A DNA stretch of 64,000 nucleotides, taken from positions 6,382,001 through 6,446,000 of the forward strand of contig NZ_CP050296.1 in assembly GCF_014189455.1 (NCBI RefSeq), written 5' to 3'. The position numbers were made by a program, and so were the translations under genes. Of the stretch, positions 8,815 through 18,138 are shown one piece after another. Source of the DNA: Mesorhizobium huakuii. GTDB lineage: Bacteria > Pseudomonadota > Alphaproteobacteria > Rhizobiales > Rhizobiaceae. The notes beneath the pieces were generated by a model. The model worked only from the letters and a program-made list of their open reading frames with translations, was not told the DNA's origin and ran no database searches. Each line of letters begins with the position of its first letter. Position 1 is the stretch's first letter.

Positions 8815-9791
8815 TCGAGATCCTCACCACCGGCCTGCCGAACACGATCCAGGATCTCGGCCGGCCTGGCCATCTTGCGCTGGGGGTCAGCCATGGCGGC
8901 GCCATGGACAGGCAAGCGCTTGCAATGGCCAATCTCATGCTGGGCAATGATCCCTCGGCTGCCGGGATCGAGGTAGCGCTTCATCCGTTCCGGCTGCGCA
9001 CGAATGTCGACACCGCGGTCGCTGTCACCGGCGCGGATTGCGTCGTCAGCGTCGGTAACCGGCCCTGCCCGCCCTGGTGGGCCATGACGATCCGCGCCGG
9101 TGAGACCCTTGTCCTCGAAGCACCGCGCACCGGTGCGCGTTCCTATGTCGCCGTTGCCGGCGGGCTCGATCTGCCCCTCGTCATGGGGTCGCGCGCGACG
9201 GATGCGAAGGGTGGCTTCGGGGGGCTCGGCGGGCGCGGCCTGTCGCGCGGCGACCGGCTTGCGCTCAACCCGGCGCAATGCCGGCTTCCCGCAGGCGGCA
9301 TCGGCGCAGCGCTGGAAGAGCGACGCGGCGCGGTGGACGGCTTTGCCTCGGCAATCGAGTTGCGGGTTCTGCCGGCCGCCGAGTTCGACGCCTTCACCCC
9401 TGAGGCCCAGGCAGCCTTCACCGGAAGCGAATGGAACATCACCAGCGACGCCAACCGGATGGGATATCGCCTTTCCGGAGAGGCGCTCTCGCTCGTCTCA
9501 CCGATGGAATTGCTGTCGCACGGCATCGTACCCGGCACTGTCCAGGTGCCGCCGTCCGGCCAGCCGATCATCCAGCTTGCCGATGCCAACACTTGCGGCG
9601 GCTATCCGAAGATCGCTACGGTGATCGAAGCCGACCTGTGGCGGCTCGCACAAGCGCCTGTCGGCGCGCGCCTGCGTTTCTCAGCGGTCTCGATCGAAGC
9701 GTCGACGGAAGCGCTTCGCATGAACCGGCAGCGACGCCGCGACTTTATCGCCGCCCGGAACCTCATGGTCGGCGAGCAGAGGAGGCCATGA
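8811..9791 (+). CDS. pxpC: 5-oxoprolinase subunit PxpC (KipA / biotin-dependent carboxyltransferase family)
   Basis: A 326-residue KipA-family protein. It begins VIEILTTGLPNTIQDLGRPGH, a strong family signature, and has YVAVAGGLDLPLVMGSRATDAKGGFGG and GTVQVPPSGQPIIQLADANTCGGYPKIATV. It partners with PxpB, to which it is coupled by GTGA overlap. It ends in an ATGA overlap with the epoxide hydrolase. The family includes the carboxyltransferase-like half of urea carboxylase and allophanate hydrolase, so a role with AccC/AccB at 13.6-15.5 kb is possible. Confidence 0.88.
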   Translation: MIEILTTGLPNTIQDLGRPGHLALGVSHGGAMDRQALAMANLMLGNDPSAAGIEVALHPFRLRTNVDTAVAVTGADCVVSVGNRPCPPWWAMTIRAGETLVLEAPRTGARSYVAVAGGLDLPLVMGSRATDAKGGFGGLGGRGLSRGDRLALNPAQCRLPAGGIGAALEERRGAVDGFASAIELRVLPAAEFDAFTPEAQAAFTGSEWNITSDANRMGYRLSGEALSLVSPMELLSHGIVPGTVQVPPSGQPIIQLADANTCGGYPKIATVIEADLWRLAQAPVGARLRFSAVSIEASTEALRMNRQRRRDFIAARNLMVGEQRRP

Positions 9792-10951
9792 AAATTCGCC
9801 CCTTCACCATCGAGATCGCCCAGTCTGAAATCGACGATTTGAACAAGCGCATCTCGAACTGGCGCGGGCCGGACCAATTGCAGGCAATAGGCTGGGCGCA
9901 GGGAACGGAGCAAGAGGAACTGCGCCGGCTTATGCAGCACTGGCGCACCGGCTTCGACTGGCGCAAGCAGGAAGCCGCCTGGAACATCCATCCGCACTGC
10001 CAGACGGATATCGGCGGCCAAACCATCCATTTCATCCATGCGCGCGCCGCAATTGCGACTGGCAGAACGATCATACTAACCCATGGCTGGCCAGGCAGCG
10101 TCTTCGAATTTCATGAGCTGATCCCACTTCTGACAGACCCACTTTCGCATGGCGGAAGGCAGGAGGACGCCTTCAACGTCGTGGTCCCTTCGATTCCTGG
10201 CTTTGGCTTTTCGAGCCGACCGACCAAGTCTGGTCTCAACCTGTTCACCGTCGCCGACCTTTGGGCCGAGTTGATGAGCCGTCTCGGCTACAAACGATAT
10301 CTCGCGCAAGGTGGCGATCTGGGCGCCAGCGTGTCGACATGTCTGGCGCACGCGCATCCCGACAGTCTCGCCGGCGTGCATCTCAATTTCATCCCCGGCT
10401 CATTCTCACCGCCTCACGATGCAGGCCCAGACGGTGACTTGACGTCGGAAGAGCGCGCCTTCCTGGAACGGAAAGCCGGATGGGCGGATCTTCATGGCGC
10501 CTATGCTCATATTCAAGCGACGCGCCCGCAAACACTTGCCTATGGGCTGACGGATTCACCGGTCGGACTGGCAGCCTGGATGATCGAAAAGTTCCGCGAC
10601 TGGAGCGATTGCGGTGGCGATCTGGGCAATGCTGCTTTTTCGCCCGACGACATGTTCGCCGACATCTCGCTTTATTGGTTCACCCGGACCGTCGCTTCGT
10701 CGATGCGGCTCTATTGGGAAACGCGCGCCCGCCCGCTTGCATTCCCGCCCGGCACGGCGATCGACATCCCGCTTGCGGTGGCTTTGTTTCCCAAGGAGCT
10801 ACCGATGCCGCCAAGGAGCTGGGTCGAGCGTGTCTTCAAGGACATCCGCCGGTGGACAGCGATGCCGCGCGGGGGTCATTTCGCAGCCCTCGAACAGCCC
10901 GCTTTGCTTGCACAGGACCTAAGGGCCTTTGCCGGCGGTCTGGATTTTTAA
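9788..10951 (+). CDS. Epoxide hydrolase family protein (EHN domain, alpha/beta hydrolase)
   Basis: A 387-residue soluble alpha/beta hydrolase. The N-terminal segment (IRPFTIEIAQSEIDDLNKRISNWRGPD) is the EHN domain of microsomal-type epoxide hydrolases. The oxyanion motif HGWPGS is near residue 100, the nucleophile Asp lies in QGGDLGAS near residue 180, and the catalytic His is in RGGHFAALEQP near the C-terminus. It would hydrolyse an epoxide or a related ester or lactone. The ATG at 9788 overlaps the pxpC stop. The frame is open further upstream but the family start is clear. Confidence 0.85.
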   Translation: MKIRPFTIEIAQSEIDDLNKRISNWRGPDQLQAIGWAQGTEQEELRRLMQHWRTGFDWRKQEAAWNIHPHCQTDIGGQTIHFIHARAAIATGRTIILTHGWPGSVFEFHELIPLLTDPLSHGGRQEDAFNVVVPSIPGFGFSSRPTKSGLNLFTVADLWAELMSRLGYKRYLAQGGDLGASVSTCLAHAHPDSLAGVHLNFIPGSFSPPHDAGPDGDLTSEERAFLERKAGWADLHGAYAHIQATRPQTLAYGLTDSPVGLAAWMIEKFRDWSDCGGDLGNAAFSPDDMFADISLYWFTRTVASSMRLYWETRARPLAFPPGTAIDIPLAVALFPKELPMPPRSWVERVFKDIRRWTAMPRGGHFAALEQPALLAQDLRAFAGGLDF

Positions 10952-10988
10952 AGGCAGCGTTTCTTCGCAACCAAACCTGAAGGCAGAA

Positions 10989-12020
10989 ATGACCAACACC
11001 GCGATCACCGTCGATGCCCTGCATGAGCGCGTCGATGCAATTTTCCGCAAGGCCGGGCTGAACCCCATCCAGGCCGGCGCCATCACCCGGGTCATCGTCG
11101 CGGCGGAACGCGATGCCTGCAAGTCGCATGGTGTCTACCGCATCGAAGGCGCCCTGCGGACAATCAAGGCCGGAAAGGTGGAGCCAAACGCGCTGCCCGA
11201 GTTGTTGCCGCAAGACGCACCGGCCATCGTCAAAGTGGATGCGAAGCACGGCTTCGCTAACCCGGCCATCGAACTGGGCCTGCCGGTGCTGGTCGAGCGG
11301 GCACGCTCGTGCGGCATTGCCGCGCTCGCGATCAACTCGGCCGTGCATTTTTCCGCCCTTTGGGTGGAGGTCGAAAGCTTGACGCAGACAGGCCTTGCCG
11401 GCCTGGCCATGTGCCCGAGCTATGCCACGGTCGCTCCGACTGGTGGCAACGGACCGCTGCTTGGCACCAATCCTTTTGCCTTTGGCTGGCCGCGCGAAGA
11501 GCAGCCGCCTTATGTTTTCGACTTCGCGACGTCGGTTGCCGCGCGCGGCGAGATCGAGCTCCATCGCCGGGTCGGCAAGAAGCTGCCGGAAGGCTGGGCG
11601 ATCGATGTCGACGGCAGGCCGACGACGGATCCGGAAGCTGCCCTCGCAGGCGCCATGCTTTCTTTCGGCGGGCACAAGGGTTCTGCTATCGGGACGATGA
11701 TCGAGTTGCTCGCCGGCATCATGATCGGCGACCTGACCAGCCCCGAGGCGCTCGATCTACTCGGCACCACGACGCTTTATCCGTCGCATGGAGAGTTGGT
11801 CATCGCTTTCTCGCCGCAAGCTTTTTCCGCCGGCCATCCCGGCAATCCGCTGGGTCGTGCCGAAGCCCTGTTCGAGGCGATCGTCGGTCAGGGTGCGCGC
11901 CTGCCCTCGCAGCGGCGGTTCCTTGCTCGTGCGGCTTCGGAGAGAGACGGCATCAGTCTCTCCGCCCAGGAAATCGAACAGCTCGACCGTTTTCTCGAGC
12001 AAGGGCTGGGCGCCGTTTGA
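10989..12020 (+). CDS. Ldh2 family NAD(P)-dependent oxidoreductase (malate/L-lactate dehydrogenase type)
   Basis: A 343-residue member of the Ldh2 family, which covers malate/lactate dehydrogenases, ureidoglycolate dehydrogenase, delta1-piperideine-2-carboxylate reductase and (R)-sulfolactate dehydrogenase ComC. Signatures include the catalytic His region SHGVYRIEGAL, AINSAVHFSALWVEVE, GTNPFAFGWP and FGGHKGSAIGTMIELLAG. The ATG at 10989 is preceded by GGCAG. It is the last gene of the plus-strand pxp operon and converges on the DUF1330 gene. A reductase for a cyclic imine or 2-oxo acid would fit a lactam or amino acid pathway; the substrate cannot be read from sequence. Confidence 0.85.
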   Translation: MTNTAITVDALHERVDAIFRKAGLNPIQAGAITRVIVAAERDACKSHGVYRIEGALRTIKAGKVEPNALPELLPQDAPAIVKVDAKHGFANPAIELGLPVLVERARSCGIAALAINSAVHFSALWVEVESLTQTGLAGLAMCPSYATVAPTGGNGPLLGTNPFAFGWPREEQPPYVFDFATSVAARGEIELHRRVGKKLPEGWAIDVDGRPTTDPEAALAGAMLSFGGHKGSAIGTMIELLAGIMIGDLTSPEALDLLGTTTLYPSHGELVIAFSPQAFSAGHPGNPLGRAEALFEAIVGQGARLPSQRRFLARAASERDGISLSAQEIEQLDRFLEQGLGAV

Positions 12021-12074
12021 ATCGTGAGCCAGCCGGTCGTTTTGGATGCGGCGAAAACGGCACTGGCATTCAAA

Positions 12075-12365
12075 TCAGTCGGTACCCTCGATGAGGATGA
12101 AGTCGCCATCGGCGGCGCCTGCCCGCAGAGCCTTGGCCTCGGCATATTCCGGGCTGTCCCAGAATTCCTTTGCCTTGTCGAAGCTCGCAAACTCGAAGAT
12201 CACCGTGCGGGCTTTGGGATTTCCTTCCTTAATCAAGGCGGTCTCTGGTTTGACGACGACGCGGGCGCCATATTGTTTTAGCAGATCGCTCGCAACCTTG
12301 GCGTAGTTGGAGTAGGCGTCCGAATTGGTGACGGTGACTTGCGCGATAAGATATCCCTTGGCCAT
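12075..12365 (-). CDS. DUF1330 family protein
   Basis: A 96-residue dimeric alpha/beta barrel-type protein of the DUF1330 family, with the usual MAKGYLIAQVTVTNSDAY opening, the YGARVVVKP strand and VIFEFASFDKAKEFWDSPEYAEAKALR. Function is unknown; relatives are often found in catabolic operons. It is the last gene of the minus-strand pxpA-acc operon. The ATG at 12365 matches the family start, although the frame extends upstream. Confidence 0.85.
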   Translation of the reverse strand: MAKGYLIAQVTVTNSDAYSNYAKVASDLLKQYGARVVVKPETALIKEGNPKARTVIFEFASFDKAKEFWDSPEYAEAKALRAGAADGDFILIEGTD

Positions 12366-12437
12366 CACGACAGCTCCTTGAAAATAGACGAAGTCCGACC
12401 TCGTCGCCTGCACAGGCCCCTCGGCGGATAGTGTTTA

Positions 12438-13244
12438 TCAGACGATTGCCGCGAATGCTCTGACGCTGATCCCGTCCTCTTCCAGGCGGGCCCGGACGCG
12501 CGCGGCAATTGCGACTGCCGCCGGCGTGTCGCTATGAACGCAGATCGAATCGATTGGTGTCTTGAGCGCCTGCCCGGAAATCGTCTCGATGGCGCCTTGC
12601 TTGACCATGCGGACGACCCGTTCCGCCGCCATCTGCGCATCGTGAATGACTGCACCTTCCAGCTTGCGCGAGACAAGAAAGCCTTCCTCCGTGTAGGCGC
12701 GGTCGGCGAAGATTTCGGACCTGACCGTCAGGCCCGCGTCGCGCGCGATCCTGTCCTGGAAGCCGAGCGCAATGGCGAGGCAGATCAGGCCGGGATCGAC
12801 GGCCTTGACTGCGCGGGTCACGGCTTCGGCGACGCCACGGTCTGTCTGGGTAAGGTTGCCCAGCGCGCCATGCGCCTTCACGTAGCGGATCGGATGGCCG
12901 GCATAGGCGGAAAGCGCCTGCGCCGCGCCGATCTGATAGGCGACTAGCCTTTCGATTTCATCCATGGAATGCGGGATGATGCGGCGTCCGAACCCCCACA
13001 GATCGGCGAAGCTCGGATGCGCGCCAACGGCGACGCCCTTATCGCGCGCCATCGAGAACGTGGCCGCCATGATCTCGGGGTCACCGGCATGAAAGCCGCA
13101 GGCCACATTGGCGGAACTGACGATGTCGAGGATAGCCGCATCGTCGCCGAGCCTGTAGGCTCCAAAACCCTCGCCCATGTCGGAATTGATATCGACCTGT
13201 AATCCTTCGGCCGCCCCGGCGCTTTCCTCAGTGGTTCGAACCAT
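12438..13244 (-). CDS. pxpA: 5-oxoprolinase subunit PxpA (LamB/YcsF family)
   Basis: A 268-residue LamB/YcsF protein. It contains VDINSDMGEGFGAYRLGDD, SSANVACGFHAGDP, GVAVGAHPSFADLWGFGRR, YVKAHGALGN and IFADRAYTEEGFLVSR, the full set of family motifs including metal-binding His and Asp residues of the NodB-like barrel. It completes the PxpABC 5-oxoprolinase with the genes at 8152-9791. It sits directly behind accB/accC-type genes, an arrangement seen in many genomes. The ATG at 13244 is the likely start; a GTG 15 bases upstream overlaps the stop of the preceding carrier gene. Confidence 0.9.
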   Translation of the reverse strand: MVRTTEESAGAAEGLQVDINSDMGEGFGAYRLGDDAAILDIVSSANVACGFHAGDPEIMAATFSMARDKGVAVGAHPSFADLWGFGRRIIPHSMDEIERLVAYQIGAAQALSAYAGHPIRYVKAHGALGNLTQTDRGVAEAVTRAVKAVDPGLICLAIALGFQDRIARDAGLTVRSEIFADRAYTEEGFLVSRKLEGAVIHDAQMAAERVVRMVKQGAIETISGQALKTPIDSICVHSDTPAAVAIAARVRARLEEDGISVRAFAAIV

Positions 13245-13255
13245 CGCCTTTGCCT

Positions 13256-13651
13256 TCACACCAGTTCGTAGAGCGGCGTGCCGTAACCGACGACCGCTCC
13301 GTCCTCTATCAGCGCCGCGCCCAGCACGCCGTCTGCCGGCGCGAGCACGGCCTTCAGGCATGGGCCGACCTGCAGGACGCCGACCGTCTCGCCCTTGCGG
13401 ACCATCTGGCCAGGTCCGGCAACAGGGTGGCCGGTCGTTGGATGATCGATACGGAACACGCCGACGCCGGGCGCACGCACGCCCTTGAAGACCGTTTCCG
13501 CCTTCAGCGCTTCGGCGCCAGCCCTAGGTGTTTCGGCAACCACGGCCTGCATATGCAGGCGCAGCGAAAAGCCGGCCTCGGCCAGCGCGATCTCCCCTAT
13601 GCCGGCACTTGCGCACCAAGCGGCCAGCCTTTCGATCTCCTCAAGCGTCAT
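13256..13651 (-). CDS. Biotinyl/lipoyl-carrier-like protein without the AMK motif
   Basis: A 131-residue AccB-like protein. The C-terminal half ([53 protein letters not shown]) has the carrier-domain layout, but the biotinylation motif EAMKM is replaced by [10 protein letters not shown] lysine remains yet the flanking Met residues recognised by biotin ligase are absent, so biotinylation is doubtful. It overlaps accC by 11 bases and is followed by pxpA. A second carrier (15020-15460) in the same operon keeps a normal motif, so this one may be structural or carry something else. Confidence 0.75.
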   Translation of the reverse strand: MTLEEIERLAAWCASAGIGEIALAEAGFSLRLHMQAVVAETPRAGAEALKAETVFKGVRAPGVGVFRIDHPTTGHPVAGPGQMVRKGETVGVLQVGPCLKAVLAPADGVLGAALIEDGAVVGYGTPLYELV

Positions 13652-15014
13652 CGCCGCCTCGCCCCTCGAGCAGACCGCCTTCAATGAGATGTTCGAGATG
13701 ATGAATATCGAAGCCTCCGGCAGCGAAGCCGGGCTCCTCCATCAGGATACCGTGCAGCGGTGCATTGGTGGCGATGCCGACTGCCTCCATCTCGCCCAGC
13801 GCCCCGCGCATCCGCCGGATCGCCTCGGCCCGCGTCGCGCCATGCGCCAGGAGCTTGGCCACCAGCGAATCGTAATGCGGCGGCACGGTGTAGCCGGAGT
13901 AGAGATGCGATTCGACACGGATGCCGGGGCCGCCGGGCGGCGTCCAGCGCTCGACCCGGCCCGGATGCGGCCGAAAGCTGTAGGGATCTTCAGCGTTGAT
14001 GCGGCATTCGACAGCGTGGCCTTGAATGCGGATGTCTGCCTGGCTGAATGACAACGGTTCGCCGCGAGCGATGCGGATCTGCTCACGCACGATATCGATG
14101 CCGGTGACGAGCTCAGTGACGGGATGCTCCACCTGCACGCGGGTGTTCATCTCGATGAAAGAGAAGCGCCCGTCCTCATGGAGGAATTCGAACGTGCCGG
14201 CACCTGTATAGCCGATGGTCAGGCATGCGCGGGCACACAGGTCGCCTATGTCGGCGATCGCCTCGCGGGCGATGCCAGGCGCCGGCGCTTCCTCGATGAT
14301 CTTCTGGTGACGGCGTTGCATGGAGCAATCCCGCTCGCCGAGCCAGACAGCCCTACCGTGCTTGTCCGCCAGGATCTGGATCTCGATATGCCGCGGCTGC
14401 TCAAGGAATTTTTCCAGATAGACTTGCGGGTTGCCGAAGGCCCGGTCCGCCTCTTTCACCGCCATGGAAACGGCTTCCATCAGGGCCTGCTCATCGCGCA
14501 CGATGCGCATGCCGCGCCCGCCCCCACCACCCGCTGCCTTGACGATGACGGGATAGCCGATGGCCTCGGCAATGGCGCGCACCTCTTGCTCGTCCTGTGG
14601 CAGCGCACCCTTCGAGCCCGCAACGCACGGAACGCCGGCGGCGATCATCGTGCGCTTGGCGGAAACCTTGTCGCCCATGGTGCGGATCGCCGTCGCGGAC
14701 GGCCCGACGAAGATGAGGCCGGCGTTTTCGACGGCCTCGGCGAAGGCGGCGTTCTCCGAAAGGAAACCATAGCCCGGATGGATCGCGCCCGCGCCGGTGA
14801 GTTGCGCGGCCGCGATGATCTCGGCGATGTTGAGATAGCTCTCTGTCGCGGCAGCCGGTCCGATGCAGATCGCCTTGTCCGCTAGCGCGACATGGCGAAG
14901 GCTCGCATCGGCCTCCGAGTGCGCCGCCACCGTTCTCAATCCGAGATCGCGGCAGGCGCGCAGGATGCGTAGCGCGATTTCACCGCGGTTGGCGATAAGG
15001 ACGGTATCGAACAT
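13641..15014 (-). CDS. accC: Biotin carboxylase (AccC family)
   Basis: A 457-residue biotin carboxylase with an ATP-grasp fold. It opens [25 protein letters not shown] and has the [10 protein letters not shown] motif, the glycine-rich loop [14 protein letters not shown] near residue 160, the [20 protein letters not shown] segment and [16 protein letters not shown]. It carboxylates a biotinyl carrier using bicarbonate and ATP. This copy is probably not the housekeeping acetyl-CoA carboxylase subunit, since it lies in a catabolic operon with pxpA and a divergent carrier. The partner carboxyltransferase is not obvious; PxpC-type proteins are candidates. Confidence 0.9.
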   Translation of the reverse strand: MFDTVLIANRGEIALRILRACRDLGLRTVAAHSEADASLRHVALADKAICIGPAAATESYLNIAEIIAAAQLTGAGAIHPGYGFLSENAAFAEAVENAGLIFVGPSATAIRTMGDKVSAKRTMIAAGVPCVAGSKGALPQDEQEVRAIAEAIGYPVIVKAAGGGGGRGMRIVRDEQALMEAVSMAVKEADRAFGNPQVYLEKFLEQPRHIEIQILADKHGRAVWLGERDCSMQRRHQKIIEEAPAPGIAREAIADIGDLCARACLTIGYTGAGTFEFLHEDGRFSFIEMNTRVQVEHPVTELVTGIDIVREQIRIARGEPLSFSQADIRIQGHAVECRINAEDPYSFRPHPGRVERWTPPGGPGIRVESHLYSGYTVPPHYDSLVAKLLAHGATRAEAIRRMRGALGEMEAVGIATNAPLHGILMEEPGFAAGGFDIHHLEHLIEGGLLEGRGGDDA

Positions 15015-15019
15015 CGCCC

Positions 15020-15460
15020 TCAGCCCTCGTCTTCCAGCACGAACAGCACGTCGCCGGACTGCACCGCTGCATGGTCGTCGAACGCGATCTGGACGATCCG
15101 CCCAGCGCGATCGGATTCCACGACATTGAACGTCTTCATGGCTTCGAGGACGCCGATTTTCTGCCCCTCCGCGACCACATCGCCAATGGCAACCAGCGGC
15201 GGTTCGCCTTCGGTGCCGGAGCGGTAGAACACGCCCGTCAGCGGCGCGCGGATAGAATGGCGTGCGATGGGCGGAGATGTCGACGTCTGATCTGGGGAAC
15301 GTGCGGTTACATCAGGCCCCGGCTGCACCTGCGACGCGGATTGCGCCGACGCCGTATGCCTGGACACGCGGACGCGAACGCCGTCGCGCTCGATCTCCAG
15401 TTCGGCAATGGGCGAACGCGAGACAAATTCGATCAGCTTCTGGACGAAGTCGAGATCCAT
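15020..15460 (-). CDS. accB: Biotin carboxyl carrier protein (AccB family)
   Basis: A 146-residue carrier. The N-terminal [34 protein letters not shown] is typical of AccB, followed by a Pro/Ser-rich linker and a C-terminal domain with [17 protein letters not shown], where the Lys in EAMK is the biotin site. It is encoded five bases before accC. It is the functional-looking carrier of the operon, in contrast to the motif-less one at 13256-13651. Confidence 0.9.
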   Translation of the reverse strand: MDLDFVQKLIEFVSRSPIAELEIERDGVRVRVSRHTASAQSASQVQPGPDVTARSPDQTSTSPPIARHSIRAPLTGVFYRSGTEGEPPLVAIGDVVAEGQKIGVLEAMKTFNVVESDRAGRIVQIAFDDHAAVQSGDVLFVLEDEG

Positions 15461-15468
15461 CGCCGGCC

Positions 15469-16670
15469 CTACCGCAGCGCGTCGACAGCCTCGGCGATGC
15501 GCCCGATCGCTTTTTCGATCAGGTCCATCGACGTGGCTATGGAAATGCGGAAATGCGGCGACAGGCCGTAGGCAGAGCCCTGCACCACCGCGACCCGCGC
15601 CTGATCGAGCAGGTAAAGCGAGAAGTCGTCGTCGCTGCCGATGGGAGTGCCGTCGGGGCGGCGACGGCCGATCAGGGCCGAGCAGTTGGGATAGAGATAG
15701 AAGGCGCCCTCGGGCGTCTGGCAGGTGAGGCCGGGAATCTTGCGCAGCAGCTCCAGAGCGCGGTCGCGCCGAACCTGGAATTCGAGCGCCCGAGGGCGAA
15801 GAAAGTCCTGGGGACCTTCCAGAGCGGCAATGGTCGCGGCCTGCGAGATGGAAGACGGGTTCGACGTGCTTTGGCTCTGCACGGTCGCCATGGCGCGGAT
15901 CAGCGCTTCCGGCCCGCCGGCATAGCCGATCCGCCAGCCGGTCATGGCATAGGCCTTCGATACCCCGTTCACTGTCAGCGTACGGTCCTTCAGCCGCGCG
16001 CTCGACGCCGGCGATGGTATGGAAGGTACGTCCATCGAACAGGATATGCTCGTATATGTCATCGGTCAGCACGTGGACGTGGCGCTGGTCGAGCAGCACT
16101 TCGGCCAGGCCAGCGAGTTCGTCGCGGCTGTAGACGGCGCCTGTCGGGTTGGAAGGCGTGTTGAGCAGAAGCCACTTGGTGCGCCCGGTGATCGCGGCTC
16201 GCAGGGCTTGCGGCGTCAATTTGAAGCCCTGCGCCTCCGTGCAGGGAACGACCACGGGCTTACCTTCGCCGAGCAGGACGATATCGGTGTAGGAAACCCA
16301 ATAGGGCGCTGGGACAACCACCTCGTCACCCGGGGCCAGCGTTGCCAGCAGGGCGTTGTAGATGATCTGCTTGGCGCCCCCGCGACGCTGATTTGCGAAG
16401 GCTTGTAGTCGAGGCCGTTCTCGCGCCTGAATTTTTCGGCCACCGCCTTCTTCAGCGCGGTGGTGCCGTCGACCGCCGTATAGCGCGTCTCCCCCTGCGC
16501 ATCGCCTCGTAGGCCGCCTCGACGATGTGCGGAGGCGTAGGAAAATCCGGCTCGCCGGCGCTCAGGCTGATAACGTCGATGCCGGCCGAGCGCATTTCGA
16601 TTGCCCGCGCGGTGACCGCCATGCTGGGACTTGGCTTGATGACGTCGAGACGGGGAGCGATGAGGCCCAC
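15469..16670 (-). pseudogene. Class I/II aminotransferase (AspC-like), three frameshifts (possible errors)
   Basis: Four frame segments together give a complete PLP-dependent aminotransferase of about 400 residues. In order they carry LIAPRLDVIKPSPSMAVTARA and LSAGEPDFPTPPHI, then ETRYTAVDGTTALKKAVAEKF, then VPAPYWVSYTDIVLL and LLLNTPSNPTGAVYS, then LTVNGVSKAYAMTGWRIGYAGG, which carries the PLP lysine, through to the normal C-terminus. The shifts fall at C5 runs 16491-16495 and 16377-16381 (six bases restore each) and near 16003. A GTG at 16670 with GAGGA upstream is the best start. It is the first gene of the operon running to DUF1330 and probably moves an amino group from the degraded compound. 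Confidence 0.8.
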
Positions 16671-16689
16671 GGAACAATCCTCGGCATGT

Positions 16690-16812
16690 ATGATATTTGC
16701 TACAGATTGGATAATGTATTCCGATTTTCGCGTCAAACCCCTTTTTCTGCGTCGAAGACCGGGTTATGTCTCATTCTGGAGGTGGGTCGATAGAGGAAAG
16801 TATCCAATCCTT
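16690..16812. promoter_or_regulatory. Divergent promoter region with candidate GntR operators
   Basis: Between the aminotransferase and the FAD oxidase lie TTGGATAATGTATTCCGAT (16707-16725), a near-palindrome, and AGTATCCAATC (16799-16809). The second is identical to 7166-7176 and the first resembles 7321-7337. Two divergent promoters of one catabolic cluster therefore share the same pair of motifs, pointing to one regulator, most likely the GntR protein encoded 1.3 kb downstream. Confidence 0.55.
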
Positions 16813-16853
16813 CGTCGCCACGGATGATATTCGAGATAGGGAACACGATTGGA

Positions 16854-18032
16854 ATGGGCACAAACTATGATGTGGTGATCGTTGGCGGAGGCGTTGTCGG
16901 CAGCTCGATCGCCTACTTCCTGTCAGCCAACCCGGATTTCGATGGCAGGATCGCGGTGATCGAGCGGGACCCCTACTACACGGCCTCCTCGTCTTCCTTG
17001 TCGACCAGCGCCATCCGCCAGCAGTTCGGCACGGCGCCCAACATCGCCATGTCGAAGTTCAGCATCGACTTCCTGCGCCAGGTGAAGACACGGCTTGCCA
17101 TTGGTGATGAGCTTGCGGACATCGGGCTGCATGAGCCTGGATATCTCGTGCTGGCGACGCCTGAGCGGGCCGACGCGCAGCGTGCCAAGAACCGCGTTCA
17201 GCGCGGCATGGGTGTCGACGCCGAATTGATCGAACAAGCTGATCTGGCACGACGCTTCCCCTGGCTCAACACGGACGATCTCGCGCTCGGCTCGCTCGGC
17301 CTTGGCAGCGAAGGCTGGTTCGACGGTCCTGGCCTGATGCAGGCATTCCGTCGCAAGGCGCGCACACAGGGCGTGGACTATCTTGCCGCGACAGTGACCG
17401 GACTGACCATGGCGTCTTCCGGCAAGGTGGGTGAAGTGCTGCTGGACAATGGTGAGAGGCTTGCCGCCGGCACGGTGATCAACGCGGCCGGGCCATGGAG
17501 CGCGGGCATTGCCAGGATGGCCGGCACCGACCTGCCGGTCGTCCCGAGTAAGCGATGCGTCTTCGTCTTCGAAACGCCGGCAAGAATCGACAACTGCCCC
17601 TTCATCTTCGACACAAGCGGCCTCTGGCTGCGGCCGGAAGGTCAGCTCTTCCTGTGCGGTGTTCCGCCGGTGCGCGAGAACGAGCCGGACGATTTTGGCC
17701 TGGATGTGGACTACGACCTGTTCGACGAATTGATCTGGCCGGCGCTCGCCCATCGTGTGCCCGGCTTCGAACAATTGCGCATGCTGCGCGCCTGGGCGGG
17801 GCTCTACGAGTACAACACCTTCGACCACAGCGGCATCATCGGCCGGCATCCGGAGATCTCGAACTTTGTCCTGGCCACCGGCTTCAGCGGCCACGGCATG
17901 ATGCATGCGGCGGCAACCGGGTCGGGCGTCAGTGACCTCATTGCCTATGGCGAGTACCGCTCTGTCGACCTGTCGGCCTTCCGCTACGAACGGATCGCTG
18001 GCAACCAGCCCATCGAGGAACATGTCTACTGA
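16854..18032 (+). CDS. FAD-dependent oxidoreductase, DAO family (amino acid/amine oxidase type)
   Basis: A 392-residue flavoprotein. It opens with the dinucleotide-binding sequence YDVVIVGGGVVGSSIAYFL, and ERDPYYTASSS follows at the FAD ribose site. The C-terminal GFSGHGMMHAAATGSGVSDLI is the second FAD-contact motif of the glycine/D-amino acid/sarcosine oxidase (DAO) family. It oxidises an amine or amino acid, passing electrons to oxygen or the respiratory chain. The ATG at 16854 is chosen because the family motif starts four residues later; ATG 16824 would add ten residues. It is divergent from the aminotransferase operon and followed by the GntR gene. Confidence 0.87.
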   Translation: MGTNYDVVIVGGGVVGSSIAYFLSANPDFDGRIAVIERDPYYTASSSSLSTSAIRQQFGTAPNIAMSKFSIDFLRQVKTRLAIGDELADIGLHEPGYLVLATPERADAQRAKNRVQRGMGVDAELIEQADLARRFPWLNTDDLALGSLGLGSEGWFDGPGLMQAFRRKARTQGVDYLAATVTGLTMASSGKVGEVLLDNGERLAAGTVINAAGPWSAGIARMAGTDLPVVPSKRCVFVFETPARIDNCPFIFDTSGLWLRPEGQLFLCGVPPVRENEPDDFGLDVDYDLFDELIWPALAHRVPGFEQLRMLRAWAGLYEYNTFDHSGIIGRHPEISNFVLATGFSGHGMMHAAATGSGVSDLIAYGEYRSVDLSAFRYERIAGNQPIEEHVY

Positions 18033-18138
18033 AGCGAAACGGGCGACATGGCATCGCAGTGACAACGGTGCTATGCGTCCACTTCTTCAATCAAAACGGC
18101 GCCAGTCGACAAACAAGGCGGCCGCCCCAGGCTGATTC

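Noticed and set aside
10480..10980. Alternative frame inside the epoxide hydrolase gene
   Set aside because: The hydrolase motifs HGWPGS, GGDLGA and the late His all lie in the main frame.
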